From Dechloromonas sp. (lineage in GTDB: Bacteria > Pseudomonadota > Gammaproteobacteria > Burkholderiales > Rhodocyclaceae): DNA of 64,000 nt. The stretch is taken from positions 93,885 to 157,884 of the forward strand of contig JAQUAX010000009.1 in assembly GCA_028687035.1 (NCBI GenBank). Direction: 5' to 3'. Below the pieces are notes generated by a model that made no database searches, was not told the DNA's origin, and was given only the letters and a program-made list of their open reading frames with translations. A program made the position numbers and the translations under genes. The number at the start of each line of letters is the position of its first letter. Position 1 is the stretch's first letter. Of the stretch, positions 49,367-57,781 are shown piece by piece.

Positions 49367-50779
49367 TCAGTCTTCGAGGACCCAGGTGTCCTTGGTGCCG
49401 CCGCCCTGCGACGAATTGACGACCAGCGAGCCCTCGGTCAGCGCGACCCGGGTCAGGCCGCCGGGCACCATGTTCACGCACTTGCCGGAGGACAGCACGA
49501 AGGGCCGCAGGTCGAGGTGGCGCGGCGCGATGCCTGCCTCGACGAAGGTCGGGCAGTTGGACAGCGCCAGCGTCGGCTGCGCGATGTAGCCGTCGGGCTT
49601 GGCGAGCAGCAGCTGGCGGAAATGCTCGATCTGCTCCTTCGTCGAGGCCGGGCCGACCAGCATGCCGTAGCCGCCGGCGCCGTGCACTTCCTTGACGACC
49701 AGTTCCGGCAGGTGGGCGAGCACGTAGGCGAGGTCGTCCGGCTTGCGGCACATGTAGGTCGGCACGTTGTTCAGCTTCGGTTCCTCGCCGAGGTAGAAGC
49801 GGATCATGTCCGGCACGTAGGGGTAGATCGACTTGTCGTCGGCGACGCCGGTGCCGATCGCGTTGGCCAGCGTCACGTTGCCGGCCTGGTAAGCCTTCAG
49901 GATGCCGGGCACGCCGAGCGCCGAATCCGGGCGGAAGGCCAGCGGGTCCAGGAAGTCGTCGTCGATCCGGCGATAGATCACGTCGACGCGCTGCGGACCC
50001 TGCGTCGTGCGCATATAGACGGTCTCGTTCTTGACGAACAGGTCGCGCCCCTCGACCAGCTCGACGCCCATCTGCTGGGCCAGGAAGCTGTGCTCGAAAT
50101 AGGCGCTGTTGTAGGCGCCGGGGGTCAGCACGACGACGGTCGGGTTGGCGACGCCCTGCGGGGCGACGGCGCGCAGCTTCTCGAGCAGCAGGTCCGGATA
50201 GTGCTGGACCGGCGCGACCTTGTACCGGGCGAACAGCTCCGGGAACAAGCGCATCATCATCTTGCGGTCTTCCAGCATGTACGAAACGCCGGACGGCACG
50301 CGCAGGTTGTCCTCGAGCACGTAGAACTCGCCGGCCCCGGCGCGCACCACGTCGACGCCGGCGATGTGCGCGTAGATGCCACCGGGCACGTCGACCCCCT
50401 GCATCACCGGGCGGTACTGCGCGTTGTTCAGCACCTGCTCGGCCGGAATTTTCCCGGCCTTGAGGATTTCCTGGTCGTGGTAGATGTCGTCCAGGAACAT
50501 GTTCAGCGCCCGGACGCGCTGGCGCAGGCCGGACTGCAGCGCCTTCCATTCGGCCGACGGGATGATGCGCGGGATGATATCGAAGGGAATCAGGCGCTCC
50601 TTGCCCGCTTCCTCGCCATAGACCGCGAAGGTGATGCCGACGCGGTGGAAGGCCAGGTCGGCCTCGGCCCGCTTGCGCTCGATGCGCTCGGCCGGAGTCG
50701 CCTGCAGCCATGCCTCGTAACCCTGGTAATGCGCGCGGACGCCGCCGTTGGCGTCATACATTTCGTTGTAGAAGTTCAT
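49367..50779 (-). CDS. Circularly permuted ATP-grasp protein
   Basis: The 470-aa protein is the first gene of the operon. Signatures are FDIIPRIIPSAEWKALQSGL, LNMFLDDIYHDQEILKAGKI, FYVLEDNLRVPSGVSYMLED, TVVVLTPGAYNSAYFEHSFL, RVDVIYRRIDDDFLDPLAF, and the ATP-grasp core VVKEVHGAGGYGMLVGPAST with ALSNCPTFVEAGIAPRHLDL. The family is predicted to form amide or peptide-like bonds with ATP hydrolysis on an unknown carboxylate. It has no signal peptide. A sigma-54 promoter match lies 39-54 nt upstream of its ATG. It shares the fold with the N-terminal half of the fusion protein but is clearly divergent, so the two likely have different substrates. Confidence 0.9.
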   Translation of the reverse strand: MNFYNEMYDANGGVRAHYQGYEAWLQATPAERIERKRAEADLAFHRVGITFAVYGEEAGKERLIPFDIIPRIIPSAEWKALQSGLRQRVRALNMFLDDIYHDQEILKAGKIPAEQVLNNAQYRPVMQGVDVPGGIYAHIAGVDVVRAGAGEFYVLEDNLRVPSGVSYMLEDRKMMMRLFPELFARYKVAPVQHYPDLLLEKLRAVAPQGVANPTVVVLTPGAYNSAYFEHSFLAQQMGVELVEGRDLFVKNETVYMRTTQGPQRVDVIYRRIDDDFLDPLAFRPDSALGVPGILKAYQAGNVTLANAIGTGVADDKSIYPYVPDMIRFYLGEEPKLNNVPTYMCRKPDDLAYVLAHLPELVVKEVHGAGGYGMLVGPASTKEQIEHFRQLLLAKPDGYIAQPTLALSNCPTFVEAGIAPRHLDLRPFVLSSGKCVNMVPGGLTRVALTEGSLVVNSSQGGGTKDTWVLED

Positions 50780-50817
50780 GTTGTGCTCGTCGCTGAGGAT
50801 GCTCTCGATCCGTAGCC

Positions 50818-50833
50818 AGCAGGTTCCGTGCCA
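50818..50833 (-). promoter_or_regulatory. Sigma-54 (RpoN) promoter of the ATP-grasp/alpha-E/transglutaminase operon
   Basis: On the minus strand the sequence is TGGCACGGAACCTGCT, against the consensus TGGCACG-N4-TTGCW. All conserved bases match except one T, including the essential GG and GC 10 nt apart. The start site would be near 50807, 28 nt before the ATG. Possible enhancer half sites (GGTGC at 50897 and 50918, GCAC at 50909) lie about 100 nt upstream. Confidence 0.65.
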
Positions 50834-50926
50834 CGGATGAAAATCGCATTAAAACAGCCGGCCAAGACAACACGATGAAGGCCCGCGCCCCAAGCCGGTG
50901 CAGGCCGCGCACAAACTGGTGCAAAC

Positions 50927-50960
50927 AAAAAGCCCGCCGGATTTCTCCGGCGGGCTTTTC
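50927..50960 (-). terminator. Rho-independent terminator of the thiolase gene
   Basis: AAAAAGCCCGCCGG and CCGGCGGGCTTTT pair around a 6-nt loop. The T tract on the minus strand follows the thiolase stop by 22 nt. Confidence 0.9.
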
Positions 50961-50981
50961 TGGTGCGCAGTGCGAAAGGGC

Positions 50982-52163
50982 TTACATGCGCTCGAAGATG
51001 CAGGCGATGCCCTGGCCGCCGCCGATGCACATGGTGACCAGCGCGTACTTGCCGCCGATGCGTTGCAGTTCGTACAGCGCCTTGGTCGCGATGAAGGCGC
51101 CGGAGCAGCCGACCGGGTGGCCGAGCGCGATCGCGCCGCCGTTCGGGTTGGTCTTGGCCGGATCGAGGCCGAGCACCTTGGCGACCGACAGGGCCTGCGC
51201 CGCGAAGGCTTCGTTGGACTCGATGACGTCCATCTGGTCCAGCGACAGGCCGGCCTTCTTCAGCGCCAGCTTGGTCGCCGGGATCGGGCCTTCGCCCATG
51301 ATGTCGTTCGGTACGCCGGCGACGGCGTAGGAGACCAGGCGGGCCAGCGGCTTGTGGCCGGCCTGGGCGGCGACGTCGGCGGCGGCCAGCACGAAGAACG
51401 CGGCGCCGTCGTTGATGCCGGAGGCGTTGCCGGCGGTGACCGTGCCGTCCTTCTTGAAGGCCGGCTTCATCTTGGCCAGCGACTCCATCGTGGTGCCGCG
51501 CTTCGGATGCTCGTCGGTATCGAAGACCACTTCGCCCTTGCGGGTCTGCTTGACGATCGGGTGGATCTGCGACTTGAAGTGGCCGGCGTCGATGGCGGCC
51601 GCGGCGCGGCGCTGGGATTCGACGGCGAAGGCATCCTGCTCTTCACGGGTGATGCCGTGCTTGGCAGCCAGGTTCTCGGCGGTGATGCCCATGTGGCCGA
51701 CACCGAACGGGTCGGTCAGCACGGCGACCATGGAGTCGATCGCCTTGGTGTCGCCCATGCGGGCGCCGGAACGCAGCGTCGGCATCAGGTAGGCCGCCTT
51801 GGACATGACTTCGACGCCGCCGCCGATGCCGTAGTCGGCATCGCCCAGCATGATGTTCTGCGCGGTGGTGACGATGCCCTGCAGGCCGGAGGCGCACAGG
51901 CGGGAAACCTGCATCGCGACGGATTCCATCGGCAGGCCGGCCTGGATGGAAGCGACGCGGGAGGCGTAGGCGTAGCGGGAATCGGTCGGCATCGTGGTGC
52001 CGACGGTGACGTAGTTGATCTGCTGCGGATCGACGCCGGAGCGGACGACCGCTTCCTTCATGATGATGCCGGCCAGCTCGCTGGTCTCGAAGTCGGCCAG
52101 GGAACCGCCGAATGCGCCGATGGGGGAACGAACTGCGCTCAGAACGACAACTTCTCTGCTCAT
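50982..52163 (-). CDS. Acetyl-CoA C-acetyltransferase / beta-ketothiolase (BktB-like)
   Basis: This thiolase of 393 aa condenses or cleaves acyl-CoAs, as in PHA synthesis or fatty acid oxidation. The active-site Cys90 lies in AMQVSRLCASGLQGI. The second signature is NPNGGAIALGHPVGCSGAFI and the C-terminal Cys is in LVTMCIGGGQGIACIFERM. It resembles the Cupriavidus BktB/PhaA type throughout. AGAGGAGAT precedes the ATG. The upstream neighbour is the CobD/CbiB-like gene (23 nt). No other PHA genes are in the window, so the exact pathway is open. Confidence 0.93.
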   Translation of the reverse strand: MSREVVVLSAVRSPIGAFGGSLADFETSELAGIIMKEAVVRSGVDPQQINYVTVGTTMPTDSRYAYASRVASIQAGLPMESVAMQVSRLCASGLQGIVTTAQNIMLGDADYGIGGGVEVMSKAAYLMPTLRSGARMGDTKAIDSMVAVLTDPFGVGHMGITAENLAAKHGITREEQDAFAVESQRRAAAAIDAGHFKSQIHPIVKQTRKGEVVFDTDEHPKRGTTMESLAKMKPAFKKDGTVTAGNASGINDGAAFFVLAAADVAAQAGHKPLARLVSYAVAGVPNDIMGEGPIPATKLALKKAGLSLDQMDVIESNEAFAAQALSVAKVLGLDPAKTNPNGGAIALGHPVGCSGAFIATKALYELQRIGGKYALVTMCIGGGQGIACIFERM

Positions 52164-52186
52164 GTAAATCTCCTCTTAGGAATTAT

Positions 52187-53110
52187 TCAGCCCACCAGAG
52201 TGGCAAGCCCCAACAAAAAGAGCAACAACATCCACAGCACCGTGGCCCGCCAGACGAGGCCGACGGCACTTTGCATGAAATCGGCGTCGGCCGGATCGCC
52301 GAGGCCCAGTTCGGCGCGGTCGGCGATCTCCAGGCCATCGGCCACCGGATTGCCGAGCAGCACGCCGAGAGCGCCCGCCCCGGCCGCCAGTACGATGCCC
52401 AGATCCTTGTCCGGCCATTGCGCCGGCTGGGTCCGCCAGCAATGGACCGCATCCTCGAAGTCGCCGACGATGGCGAAGGCGGCCGCGGTCGCCCGCAGGG
52501 GCAGCCAGTCGATGATACCGAAAAGCCGCTGGGCGAATGCGGAAAACTCCGTCTGTCCCGTCGCGTCGGCCCGCCCCCAGCGCTCGCGGACGATGGCCGC
52601 CAGCCGGTAGAGCAAGGCGCCGCACGGGCCGGGCAGCAGCACGAACCACAGCAGCACGGCGAACACGTGGCGATGCGACGCGGCCAGGGCGCCCTCGATG
52701 GCCAGCCGGGCGACGTCGCCCGAGCCGAGGTGGGCGGTCGCCCCGCCCTGCCATTCGGCGAGCAGGTGGCGGGCCCGGTCGAGTTCACCGTCGGCCAGCG
52801 CGGCCTGGATCTCGGTGTAATGGTGGCTGAACTGCCGGAAGCCCATGGTCAGGTACAGCACGCCGACATTGAGCAGCCAGCCGAGCAGCGGATTGATCGA
52901 ATACAGCAGCCAGTACAGGAAGCCAACCGCGAGCACCGGCAGTCCGACCGCGATGCCCCAGGCGATCACGCCGTGGCGCCGGGCGCCGGCATTGAAATTG
53001 GCTTCGATGAGATCGGCCCAGGCGCCGACCGGCTCGGCCACGACCCGACGGTAGTCGAGCGGGCGGAATTGCTCGATGAAAAAGACAGCGATCAGCGACA
53101 GAAGGCTCAT
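52187..53110 (-). CDS. CobD/CbiB-family membrane protein
   Basis: The 307-aa protein has hydrophobic segments at the N terminus (MSLLSLIAVFFIEQFRPLD), around residues 50-95 (AWGIAVGLPVLAVGFLYWLL, GWLLNVGVLYLTMGFRQFSH), about 150-170 (FAVLLWFVLLPGPCGALLYR), 245 and the C terminus. The G-F-R-Q-F-S-H / L-P-G-P-x-G-A-x-L-Y-R / W-L-P-x-R pattern is that of CbiB/AmpE-like proteins. Betaproteobacterial members of this group are annotated CobD/CbiB family, but a true adenosylcobinamide-phosphate synthase role is doubtful without other cob genes nearby. It lies between NUDIX and thiolase genes on one strand. Confidence 0.82.
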   Translation of the reverse strand: MSLLSLIAVFFIEQFRPLDYRRVVAEPVGAWADLIEANFNAGARRHGVIAWGIAVGLPVLAVGFLYWLLYSINPLLGWLLNVGVLYLTMGFRQFSHHYTEIQAALADGELDRARHLLAEWQGGATAHLGSGDVARLAIEGALAASHRHVFAVLLWFVLLPGPCGALLYRLAAIVRERWGRADATGQTEFSAFAQRLFGIIDWLPLRATAAAFAIVGDFEDAVHCWRTQPAQWPDKDLGIVLAAGAGALGVLLGNPVADGLEIADRAELGLGDPADADFMQSAVGLVWRATVLWMLLLFLLGLATLVG

Positions 53111-53174
53111 GGGGTTTCGCGGCGCGCCGCGTCGAACTTATTTTTATGTACTAAAGCGCCACGATACCACAAGC

Positions 53175-53771
53175 TCATGCGGCCTGGAGAAGGCCCAGAC
53201 GATCGGCCAGCGAGCGGATCATGCCGGCCGTCGCGCCCCAGATGAAGTAGTCGCCGTAGGGCATCGCGAAGTAGTGGCGCAGCGCGCCGCGGTAGTGCAG
53301 CGAGTGCTGCCGGTGGTTGGCCGGGTCGAGCAGGAAGCCGAGCGGCACTTCGAAAGCCTCGGCGACCTCGAAGGGGTCCGGATTCAGTTCGAAGGGCGGG
53401 CGCACCAGCGCGACCACCGGCGTCACGCGGAAGCCGGTGCCGGTCCGGTATTCCGGCAGGAAGCCGAGGATGTCGACGCGCTCGCGCGGCAGGCCGATTT
53501 CCTCCTCGGTCTCGCGCAGCGCGGTATCGACCGGCGAGCGGTCGTCCGCCTCGACCCGGCCGCCGGGAAAGGCGATCTGCCCGGCGTGGTCGCGCAGGTG
53601 GGCGGTGCGCTGGGTGAGCAGCACAGTCGGCGCCACGTCGCGCAGCACGATGGGGAACAGCACCGCAGCCGGCGTCAGCACGTCGTCGAGCGCCCCGTCC
53701 TCGGCGATGAAGTGGCCGGGCTGAGGCGCGGCCAGCAGGCTGCCGCGCAGCCGGTCGAGATCGATCTTCAT
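53175..53771 (-). CDS. NUDIX CoA pyrophosphatase (NudL-like)
   Basis: This 198-aa hydrolase carries the Nudix box within GRVEADDRSPVDTALRETEEE followed by IGL, fitting GX5EX7REUXEEXGU. It also has the CoA-pyrophosphatase extension LLTQRTAHLRDHAGQIAFPG upstream of the box. It likely cleaves CoA or acyl-CoA to phosphopantetheine and 3',5'-ADP. The C terminus YFIWGATAGMIRSLADRLG matches the family. The ATG overlaps the stop of the upstream 85-aa gene by 4 nt. Confidence 0.93.
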   Translation of the reverse strand: MKIDLDRLRGSLLAAPQPGHFIAEDGALDDVLTPAAVLFPIVLRDVAPTVLLTQRTAHLRDHAGQIAFPGGRVEADDRSPVDTALRETEEEIGLPRERVDILGFLPEYRTGTGFRVTPVVALVRPPFELNPDPFEVAEAFEVPLGFLLDPANHRQHSLHYRGALRHYFAMPYGDYFIWGATAGMIRSLADRLGLLQAA

Positions 53772-54025
53772 GCGGCCGGGGAATCCTCCTCGATTTCGGC
53801 GTTCACCGCGGACAAGGCGTCCTGCAGCGTTTCCTCGGACAGGCGGTTGATCGAGGTGGCGACCATGTCGGCCGCCTCGACGGCGCCGACCGGTAGACGC
53901 TTGCTGTCCAGGCTGGCGATCAGCGCGGCGGCGGCGCCGACCACCCGGAGCAGCGCCTGGCGCTCGCCCATCAGCATTTCGATTTCGCTGCGCAGCAGCC
54001 GGATTTCCTGATCGCGTTGGGGCAT
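53768..54025 (-). CDS. Small helical protein of unknown function
   Basis: I do not recognise this family. The 85-aa protein is predicted to be mostly helical, starting MPQRDQEIRLLRSEIEMLMG with a heptad-like pattern (possible coiled coil) and ending AVNAEIEEDSPAA. It has no signal or membrane segment. AGGAGAGAGACG precedes the ATG, and both ends are tightly spaced (10 nt after the protease gene, 4-nt overlap with NUDIX). This argues for a real gene in the protease-small protein-NUDIX run. Confidence 0.75.
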   Translation of the reverse strand: MPQRDQEIRLLRSEIEMLMGERQALLRVVGAAAALIASLDSKRLPVGAVEAADMVATSINRLSEETLQDALSAVNAEIEEDSPAA

Positions 54026-54035
54026 CGTCTCTCTC

Positions 54036-54674
54036 CTAGAATCGTTTTTTGAGTGTCATCGTACTGCCGTCGCGCTGCATTTCCATGCGGTTCAGGAAGC
54101 TCATGCCGAGCAGCGCGACCGGCATTTCGGTCTGGTGGATCAGCGCCTCGACATTGTGCAGCGTGATGTCGCCGACGCGCACGGTATCGAGCATGACCCG
54201 GCTGACGACGGCCTGGCCGTTGGCGGTGTTGGTCAGACCCTTCTGGCCACGGTTGAAATCGAGCCCGATGCGCCGGGCATCGGCGGCGCCGAGCGAGATC
54301 ATGCTGGCGCCCGTATCGACCAGGAAGCGTACCGAGGTGCCATTGACGGTGCCGGTCGTCACGAAATGCCCCTGGCCGTCGGCGGTCAGCACGATCCGGC
54401 CGCCGCCGTCGGCCGACACGCTGCCGACCGCATGCTGGCCGATGCGCAGCGGGCGCTTCTTGCCGCCGATCTCGACGACGACCTGGTCGCCCTGGATCGA
54501 TACCAGGCGGACGCCGCCGACGGTCTCGCCGACGCGGACGGCCTGCGGCTCGCCGCCGTCGATCATCAGCATCGCCCGGCTGCCCAGGATGCCGGCCAAG
54601 CCGACCTCTCCGGCGACGGCAGACAGACTGCAGAGCAGACCGGCCAACAGAAGCCTCTTACAATAGCGCGTCAT
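54036..54674 (-). CDS. Retropepsin-like aspartic protease, exported
   Basis: The 212-aa protein starts MTRYCKRLLLAGLLCSLSAVAG, a signal peptide. A beta-rich region follows (AMLMIDGGEPQAVRVGETVG). A C-terminal retropepsin domain (about residues 115-212) has the catalytic Asp in VRFLVDTGASMISLGAADAR and the flap/partner motif EMPVALLGMSFLNRMEM. It is like the TIGR02281 clan-AA protease family common in proteobacteria and would act as a dimer in the periplasm. The substrate is unknown. The longer frame to 54731 overlaps the divergent amidotransferase gene and is rejected. Confidence 0.85.
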   Translation of the reverse strand: MTRYCKRLLLAGLLCSLSAVAGEVGLAGILGSRAMLMIDGGEPQAVRVGETVGGVRLVSIQGDQVVVEIGGKKRPLRIGQHAVGSVSADGGGRIVLTADGQGHFVTTGTVNGTSVRFLVDTGASMISLGAADARRIGLDFNRGQKGLTNTANGQAVVSRVMLDTVRVGDITLHNVEALIHQTEMPVALLGMSFLNRMEMQRDGSTMTLKKRF

Positions 54675-54696
54675 TCTCCCCGTGGATTCCGACGCC

Positions 54697-55416
54697 ATGC
54701 TGCCTGTTGCCATATTCCGCCACTCCCCCACCGAAGGTCCGGGCTATTTTGCCATATTCCTCGAAAGCCACGGGATTCCCTGGCGCCTGATCGCCGTCGA
54801 CGAGGGCGAAGCCATACCGGACACGGTCGACGGTTTTTCCGGCCTGTGTTTCATGGGCGGCCCGATGAGCGTCAACGATCCGCTGCCGTGGATAGAACCG
54901 CTCTGCACGCTGATCCGCCAGGCGGTCGAACGCGATGTGCCGGTGATCGGCCACTGCCTGGGCGGCCAGCTGATCAGCAAGGCGCTGGGCGGCGCGGTGA
55001 CGAAGAACCCGGGCAAGGAAATCGGCTGGGGCGAAGCCTGGGCCGAGGATGGCGGCATCGCCCGCTACTGGCTGGGCGAATTGGCCGGCCGCGCCGGCAC
55101 GGTGTTCCAGTGGCATGGCGAAACCTTCTCGATCCCGCCGGGCGCGACCCGACTGTTCGCCAGCGCGCACTGCGCCAACCAGATGTTCGTGCGCGGGCCG
55201 CACCTCGGCATGCAGTGCCATGTCGAGATGACGCCGGAAATGATCGCCACCTGGTGCGGCCAGTGGGCCGGCGAGGCAGCCGCGGCGGCCGATCATCCCG
55301 GCGTGCAGCAGCCGCCGGAAATGCTCGCCGGCATCGCTGCGCGCCTGCCGGCGATGCGCCGCCTGTCGGACCAGCTGTATTCGGTGTGGATCCAGGGGCT
55401 GCGCCGCGACCAATGA
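54697..55416 (+). CDS. Class I glutamine amidotransferase-like protein
   Basis: The 239-aa protein begins MLPVAIFRHSPTEGPGYFAI. The nucleophile elbow Cys is in PVIGHCLGGQLISKALGG, and the catalytic His/Glu pair is in LGMQCHVEMTPEMI; VFQWHGETFSIPPGA precedes it. It is a single GATase domain similar to GuaA-type amidotransferases, without a synthetase partner, so ammonia acceptor or peptidase-like action is unknown. GTG at 54682 would add five residues. It diverges from the protease gene, with only 22 nt between the ATGs. Confidence 0.85.
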   Translation: MLPVAIFRHSPTEGPGYFAIFLESHGIPWRLIAVDEGEAIPDTVDGFSGLCFMGGPMSVNDPLPWIEPLCTLIRQAVERDVPVIGHCLGGQLISKALGGAVTKNPGKEIGWGEAWAEDGGIARYWLGELAGRAGTVFQWHGETFSIPPGATRLFASAHCANQMFVRGPHLGMQCHVEMTPEMIATWCGQWAGEAAAAADHPGVQQPPEMLAGIAARLPAMRRLSDQLYSVWIQGLRRDQ

Positions 55417-55445
55417 AAAAGGGGCAGCGTCCGCTGCCCCCTTTT
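55417..55445. terminator. Bidirectional terminator between the amidotransferase and yajQ units
   Basis: AAAAGGGGCAGC and GCTGCCCC pair around GTCC, with CTTTT following on + and A/T tracts on both sides. The amidotransferase stop abuts it, and yajQ ends 27 nt beyond on the other strand. Confidence 0.88.
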
Positions 55446-55471
55446 GACCGGATTTTCGCGGTCGACCGCGC

Positions 55472-55966
55472 TCAGTCGCGGAAATTGCCGTACTTGATCG
55501 GGAAGTCGGTGATCGACTTCTTGATCAGCGCGATGCATTCCTGCAGCTCGTCGCGCTTGGCGCCCTGGACGCGCACCGAGTCGCCCTGAATCGACGCCTG
55601 GACCTTGATCTTGGAATCCTTGACCAGCTTGACGATCTTCTTCGCCAGTTCGGTCTCGATGCCCATCTTGATCTTCAGTTCCTGCTTGACCTTGTTGCCC
55701 GAGACCTTCTGGACCGGCTGGTGGTCGAGACGCTTGGTGCTCTCGGTTTCCTTCTTCTCCATCGCCGGGAACAGGATGTCCTTGATCTGGTCGAGCTGGA
55801 AGTCGGAATCGCCGTGCAGCGTGATGACCTTGTCCTTCTCGTTCAGTTCGAGCTTGGCCGCGGTGCCCTTGAAGTCGTAGCGGTTGTCGATCTGGCGGAC
55901 GGCGACATCGATGGCGTTCTTCAACGCCACCATGTCCGCTTCGGAGGTGAAGTCAAAGCTCGGCAT
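55472..55966 (-). CDS. yajQ: YajQ-family nucleotide-binding protein
   Basis: The 164-aa protein has the full YajQ/UPF0234 length. It starts MPSFDFTSEADMVALKNAID. Conserved segments are DNRYDFKGTAAKLELNEKDK, LKIKMGIETELAKKIVKLVK and DSKIKVQASIQGDSVRVQGA. Homologues bind nucleotides, including c-di-GMP in Xanthomonas and tRNA or rRNA-related ligands elsewhere. Given the many c-di-GMP enzymes in this window an effector role is possible, but that is inference. The long upstream frame is a shadow of ppnP. Confidence 0.95.
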   Translation of the reverse strand: MPSFDFTSEADMVALKNAIDVAVRQIDNRYDFKGTAAKLELNEKDKVITLHGDSDFQLDQIKDILFPAMEKKETESTKRLDHQPVQKVSGNKVKQELKIKMGIETELAKKIVKLVKDSKIKVQASIQGDSVRVQGAKRDELQECIALIKKSITDFPIKYGNFRD

Positions 55967-55971
55967 GACGC

Positions 55972-56289
55972 TTACCCGAAATGGCAGACGTAGTGGTAGG
56001 ACTCGCCCGGGGCGACTTCGATGTCGAAGCTGGAATTGCCCGGCACGTTGAAGGACTGGCCTTCGCCCCAGGTCGTCCATTCGGTCTCGCCCTTGAGGCG
56101 GACGCGGCAGGAACCGCCGACGCCTTCCATGATTTCCGGCGCGCCGGTGTTGAAGGTCAGGCTGGACGGCAGGATCACGCCGACCGTCTTCTTCGTGCCG
56201 TCGGCGAGAATAACGGTGTGGCTGACGCACTTGCCGTCGAAATAGACATTGGCCTTCTTGACCACCGAAACGTTGTCGTACTGAGACAT
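55972..56289 (-). CDS. ppnP: Pyrimidine/purine nucleoside phosphorylase PpnP
   Basis: This small cupin-fold nucleoside phosphorylase (formerly DUF1255, YaiE) has 105 aa. It starts [20 protein letters not shown], contains [20 protein letters not shown] and [20 protein letters not shown], and ends YHYVCHFG. The family converts nucleosides and phosphate to bases and ribose-1-phosphate. The start codon overlaps the DUF2788 stop by one base. yajQ follows after 5 nt. Confidence 0.93.
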   Translation of the reverse strand: MSQYDNVSVVKKANVYFDGKCVSHTVILADGTKKTVGVILPSSLTFNTGAPEIMEGVGGSCRVRLKGETEWTTWGEGQSFNVPGNSSFDIEVAPGESYHYVCHFG

Positions 56290-56513
56290 TAGATACCCCA
56301 CAATTTTTGGATCACGGATTTGGCGATGAAGCCGAGCATGCCGAAGGACAGCACGAAGAAGAGCACGAAGGTGCCCGTCTTGCCCGCCTTCGACTTCCAG
56401 GCGATCTCGCCGATGATGAACAGCATGAACAGGATGAAGGCGCCGACTCCCCAGGTCGAGAAGAAGTCGGCGATCTGCTCTTCGGTCAACCCGAACAGGG
56501 TGCCGTTTTCCAT
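56289..56513 (-). CDS. DUF2788 small membrane protein
   Basis: The 74-aa protein has two hydrophobic helices ([18 protein letters not shown] and [19 protein letters not shown]) joined by the basic loop KSKAGK. This matches DUF2788 proteins of proteobacteria. It is an inner-membrane protein of unknown function. It sits 3 nt after argG and overlaps ppnP by 1 nt, so it is part of the same transcript. Confidence 0.85.
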   Translation of the reverse strand: MENGTLFGLTEEQIADFFSTWGVGAFILFMLFIIGEIAWKSKAGKTGTFVLFFVLSFGMLGFIAKSVIQKLWGI

Positions 56514-56516
56514 GCC

Positions 56517-57749
56517 TTACTGACCCTTGCGCGCCTTCAGGTTGGCGGCGATGCGCATGCGCAGCGCGTTCAGCTTGATGAAGCCGGCCGCGTCCTTCTG
56601 GTCGTAGGCACCGGCGTCATCCTCGAAGGTCGCGATGGTCGAATCGAACAGCGAATCGGTCTTCGAATCGCGGCCGGCGACGATCACGTTGCCCTTGTAC
56701 AGCTTGACGCGGACGAAACCATTGACGTTCTGCTGGGTGTGGTCGATCAGCGTCTGCAGCGCGATGCGCTCCGGGCTCCACCAGTAGCCGTTGTACACCA
56801 GGCTGGCGTAGCGCGGCATCAGGTCGTCCTTCAGGTGGGCGACTTCGCGGTCGAGGCAGATCGACTCGATGGCGCGGTGGGCGCGCAGCATGATCGTTCC
56901 GCCCGGGGTTTCGTAGCAGCCGCGCGACTTCATGCCGACATAGCGGTTTTCGACCAGGTCGAGGCGGCCGATGCCGTGCTTGCCGCCCAGCTCGTTGAGC
57001 TTGGTCAGCACCTGGGCCGGGGTCATGCGCACGCCGTTCAGCGCGACGATATCGCCCTTCTCGTACTCGATGTCGAGGTACTCGGCGGCATCCGGCGCCG
57101 CCTCCGGCGACACCGTCCAGCGCCACATGCTTTCCTCGGCTTCCGCCGCCGGGTCTTCCAGGTGGCGACCTTCGTAGGAGATGTGCAGCAGGTTGGCGTC
57201 CATCGAGTACGGCGAACCGCCCTGCTTGTGCTTCATTTCGACCGGGATGCCGTGCTGCTCGGCGTAGGCGAGCAGCTTCTCGCGCGACAGCAGGTCCCAT
57301 TCGCGCCACGGCGCGATGACCTTGACGCCCGGCTTCAGCGCGTAGGCGCCGAGCTCGAAGCGGACCTGGTCGTTGCCCTTGCCGGTCGCGCCGTGCGAAA
57401 TGGCGTCGGCGCCGGTCAGGTTGGTGATCTCGATCAGGCGCTTGGCGATCAGCGGACGGGCGATCGAGGTGCCGAGCAGGTATTCGCCTTCATAGACGGT
57501 GTTGCAGCGGAACATCGGGAACACGAAGTCGCGGACGAATTCCTCGCGCAGGTCGTCGATGAAGATGTTTTCCGGCTTGATGCCGAACTTCAGTGCCTTG
57601 GCGCGCGCCGGCTCCAGTTCCTCACCCTGGCCGAGGTCGGCGGTGAAGGTCACCACTTCGCACTGGTAGGTGTCCTGCAGCCACTTCAGGATCACGGAGG
57701 TATCGAGGCCGCCGGAATAGGCCAGCACGACTTTCTTGATATCGCTCAT
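56517..57749 (-). CDS. argG: Argininosuccinate synthase
   Basis: It ligates citrulline and aspartate with ATP in arginine synthesis. The 410-aa product starts [20 protein letters not shown], with the PP-loop SGGLDTS. Further conserved blocks are [26 protein letters not shown]-type [40 protein letters not shown] and [20 protein letters not shown]. The upstream frame to 58307 is antisense/out-of-frame shadow of argF. It lies 32 nt after argF in the argD-argF-argG run. Confidence 0.97.
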   Translation of the reverse strand: MSDIKKVVLAYSGGLDTSVILKWLQDTYQCEVVTFTADLGQGEELEPARAKALKFGIKPENIFIDDLREEFVRDFVFPMFRCNTVYEGEYLLGTSIARPLIAKRLIEITNLTGADAISHGATGKGNDQVRFELGAYALKPGVKVIAPWREWDLLSREKLLAYAEQHGIPVEMKHKQGGSPYSMDANLLHISYEGRHLEDPAAEAEESMWRWTVSPEAAPDAAEYLDIEYEKGDIVALNGVRMTPAQVLTKLNELGGKHGIGRLDLVENRYVGMKSRGCYETPGGTIMLRAHRAIESICLDREVAHLKDDLMPRYASLVYNGYWWSPERIALQTLIDHTQQNVNGFVRVKLYKGNVIVAGRDSKTDSLFDSTIATFEDDAGAYDQKDAAGFIKLNALRMRIAANLKARKGQ

Positions 57750-57781
57750 TTCTGTTCCCTTGCTTCGTCTAAATTTGCTGC

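Noticed and set aside
50897..50922. A full NtrC binding site upstream of the sigma-54 promoter
   Set aside because: The GCAC and GTGC halves are 6 rather than 7 nt apart and flanking bases do not match; noted only as possible half sites.
52187..53110. Calling this gene a true cobalamin-synthesis cbiB/cobD
   Set aside because: No other cobalamin genes are nearby and betaproteobacterial members beside NUDIX genes are a divergent group, so only the family is given.
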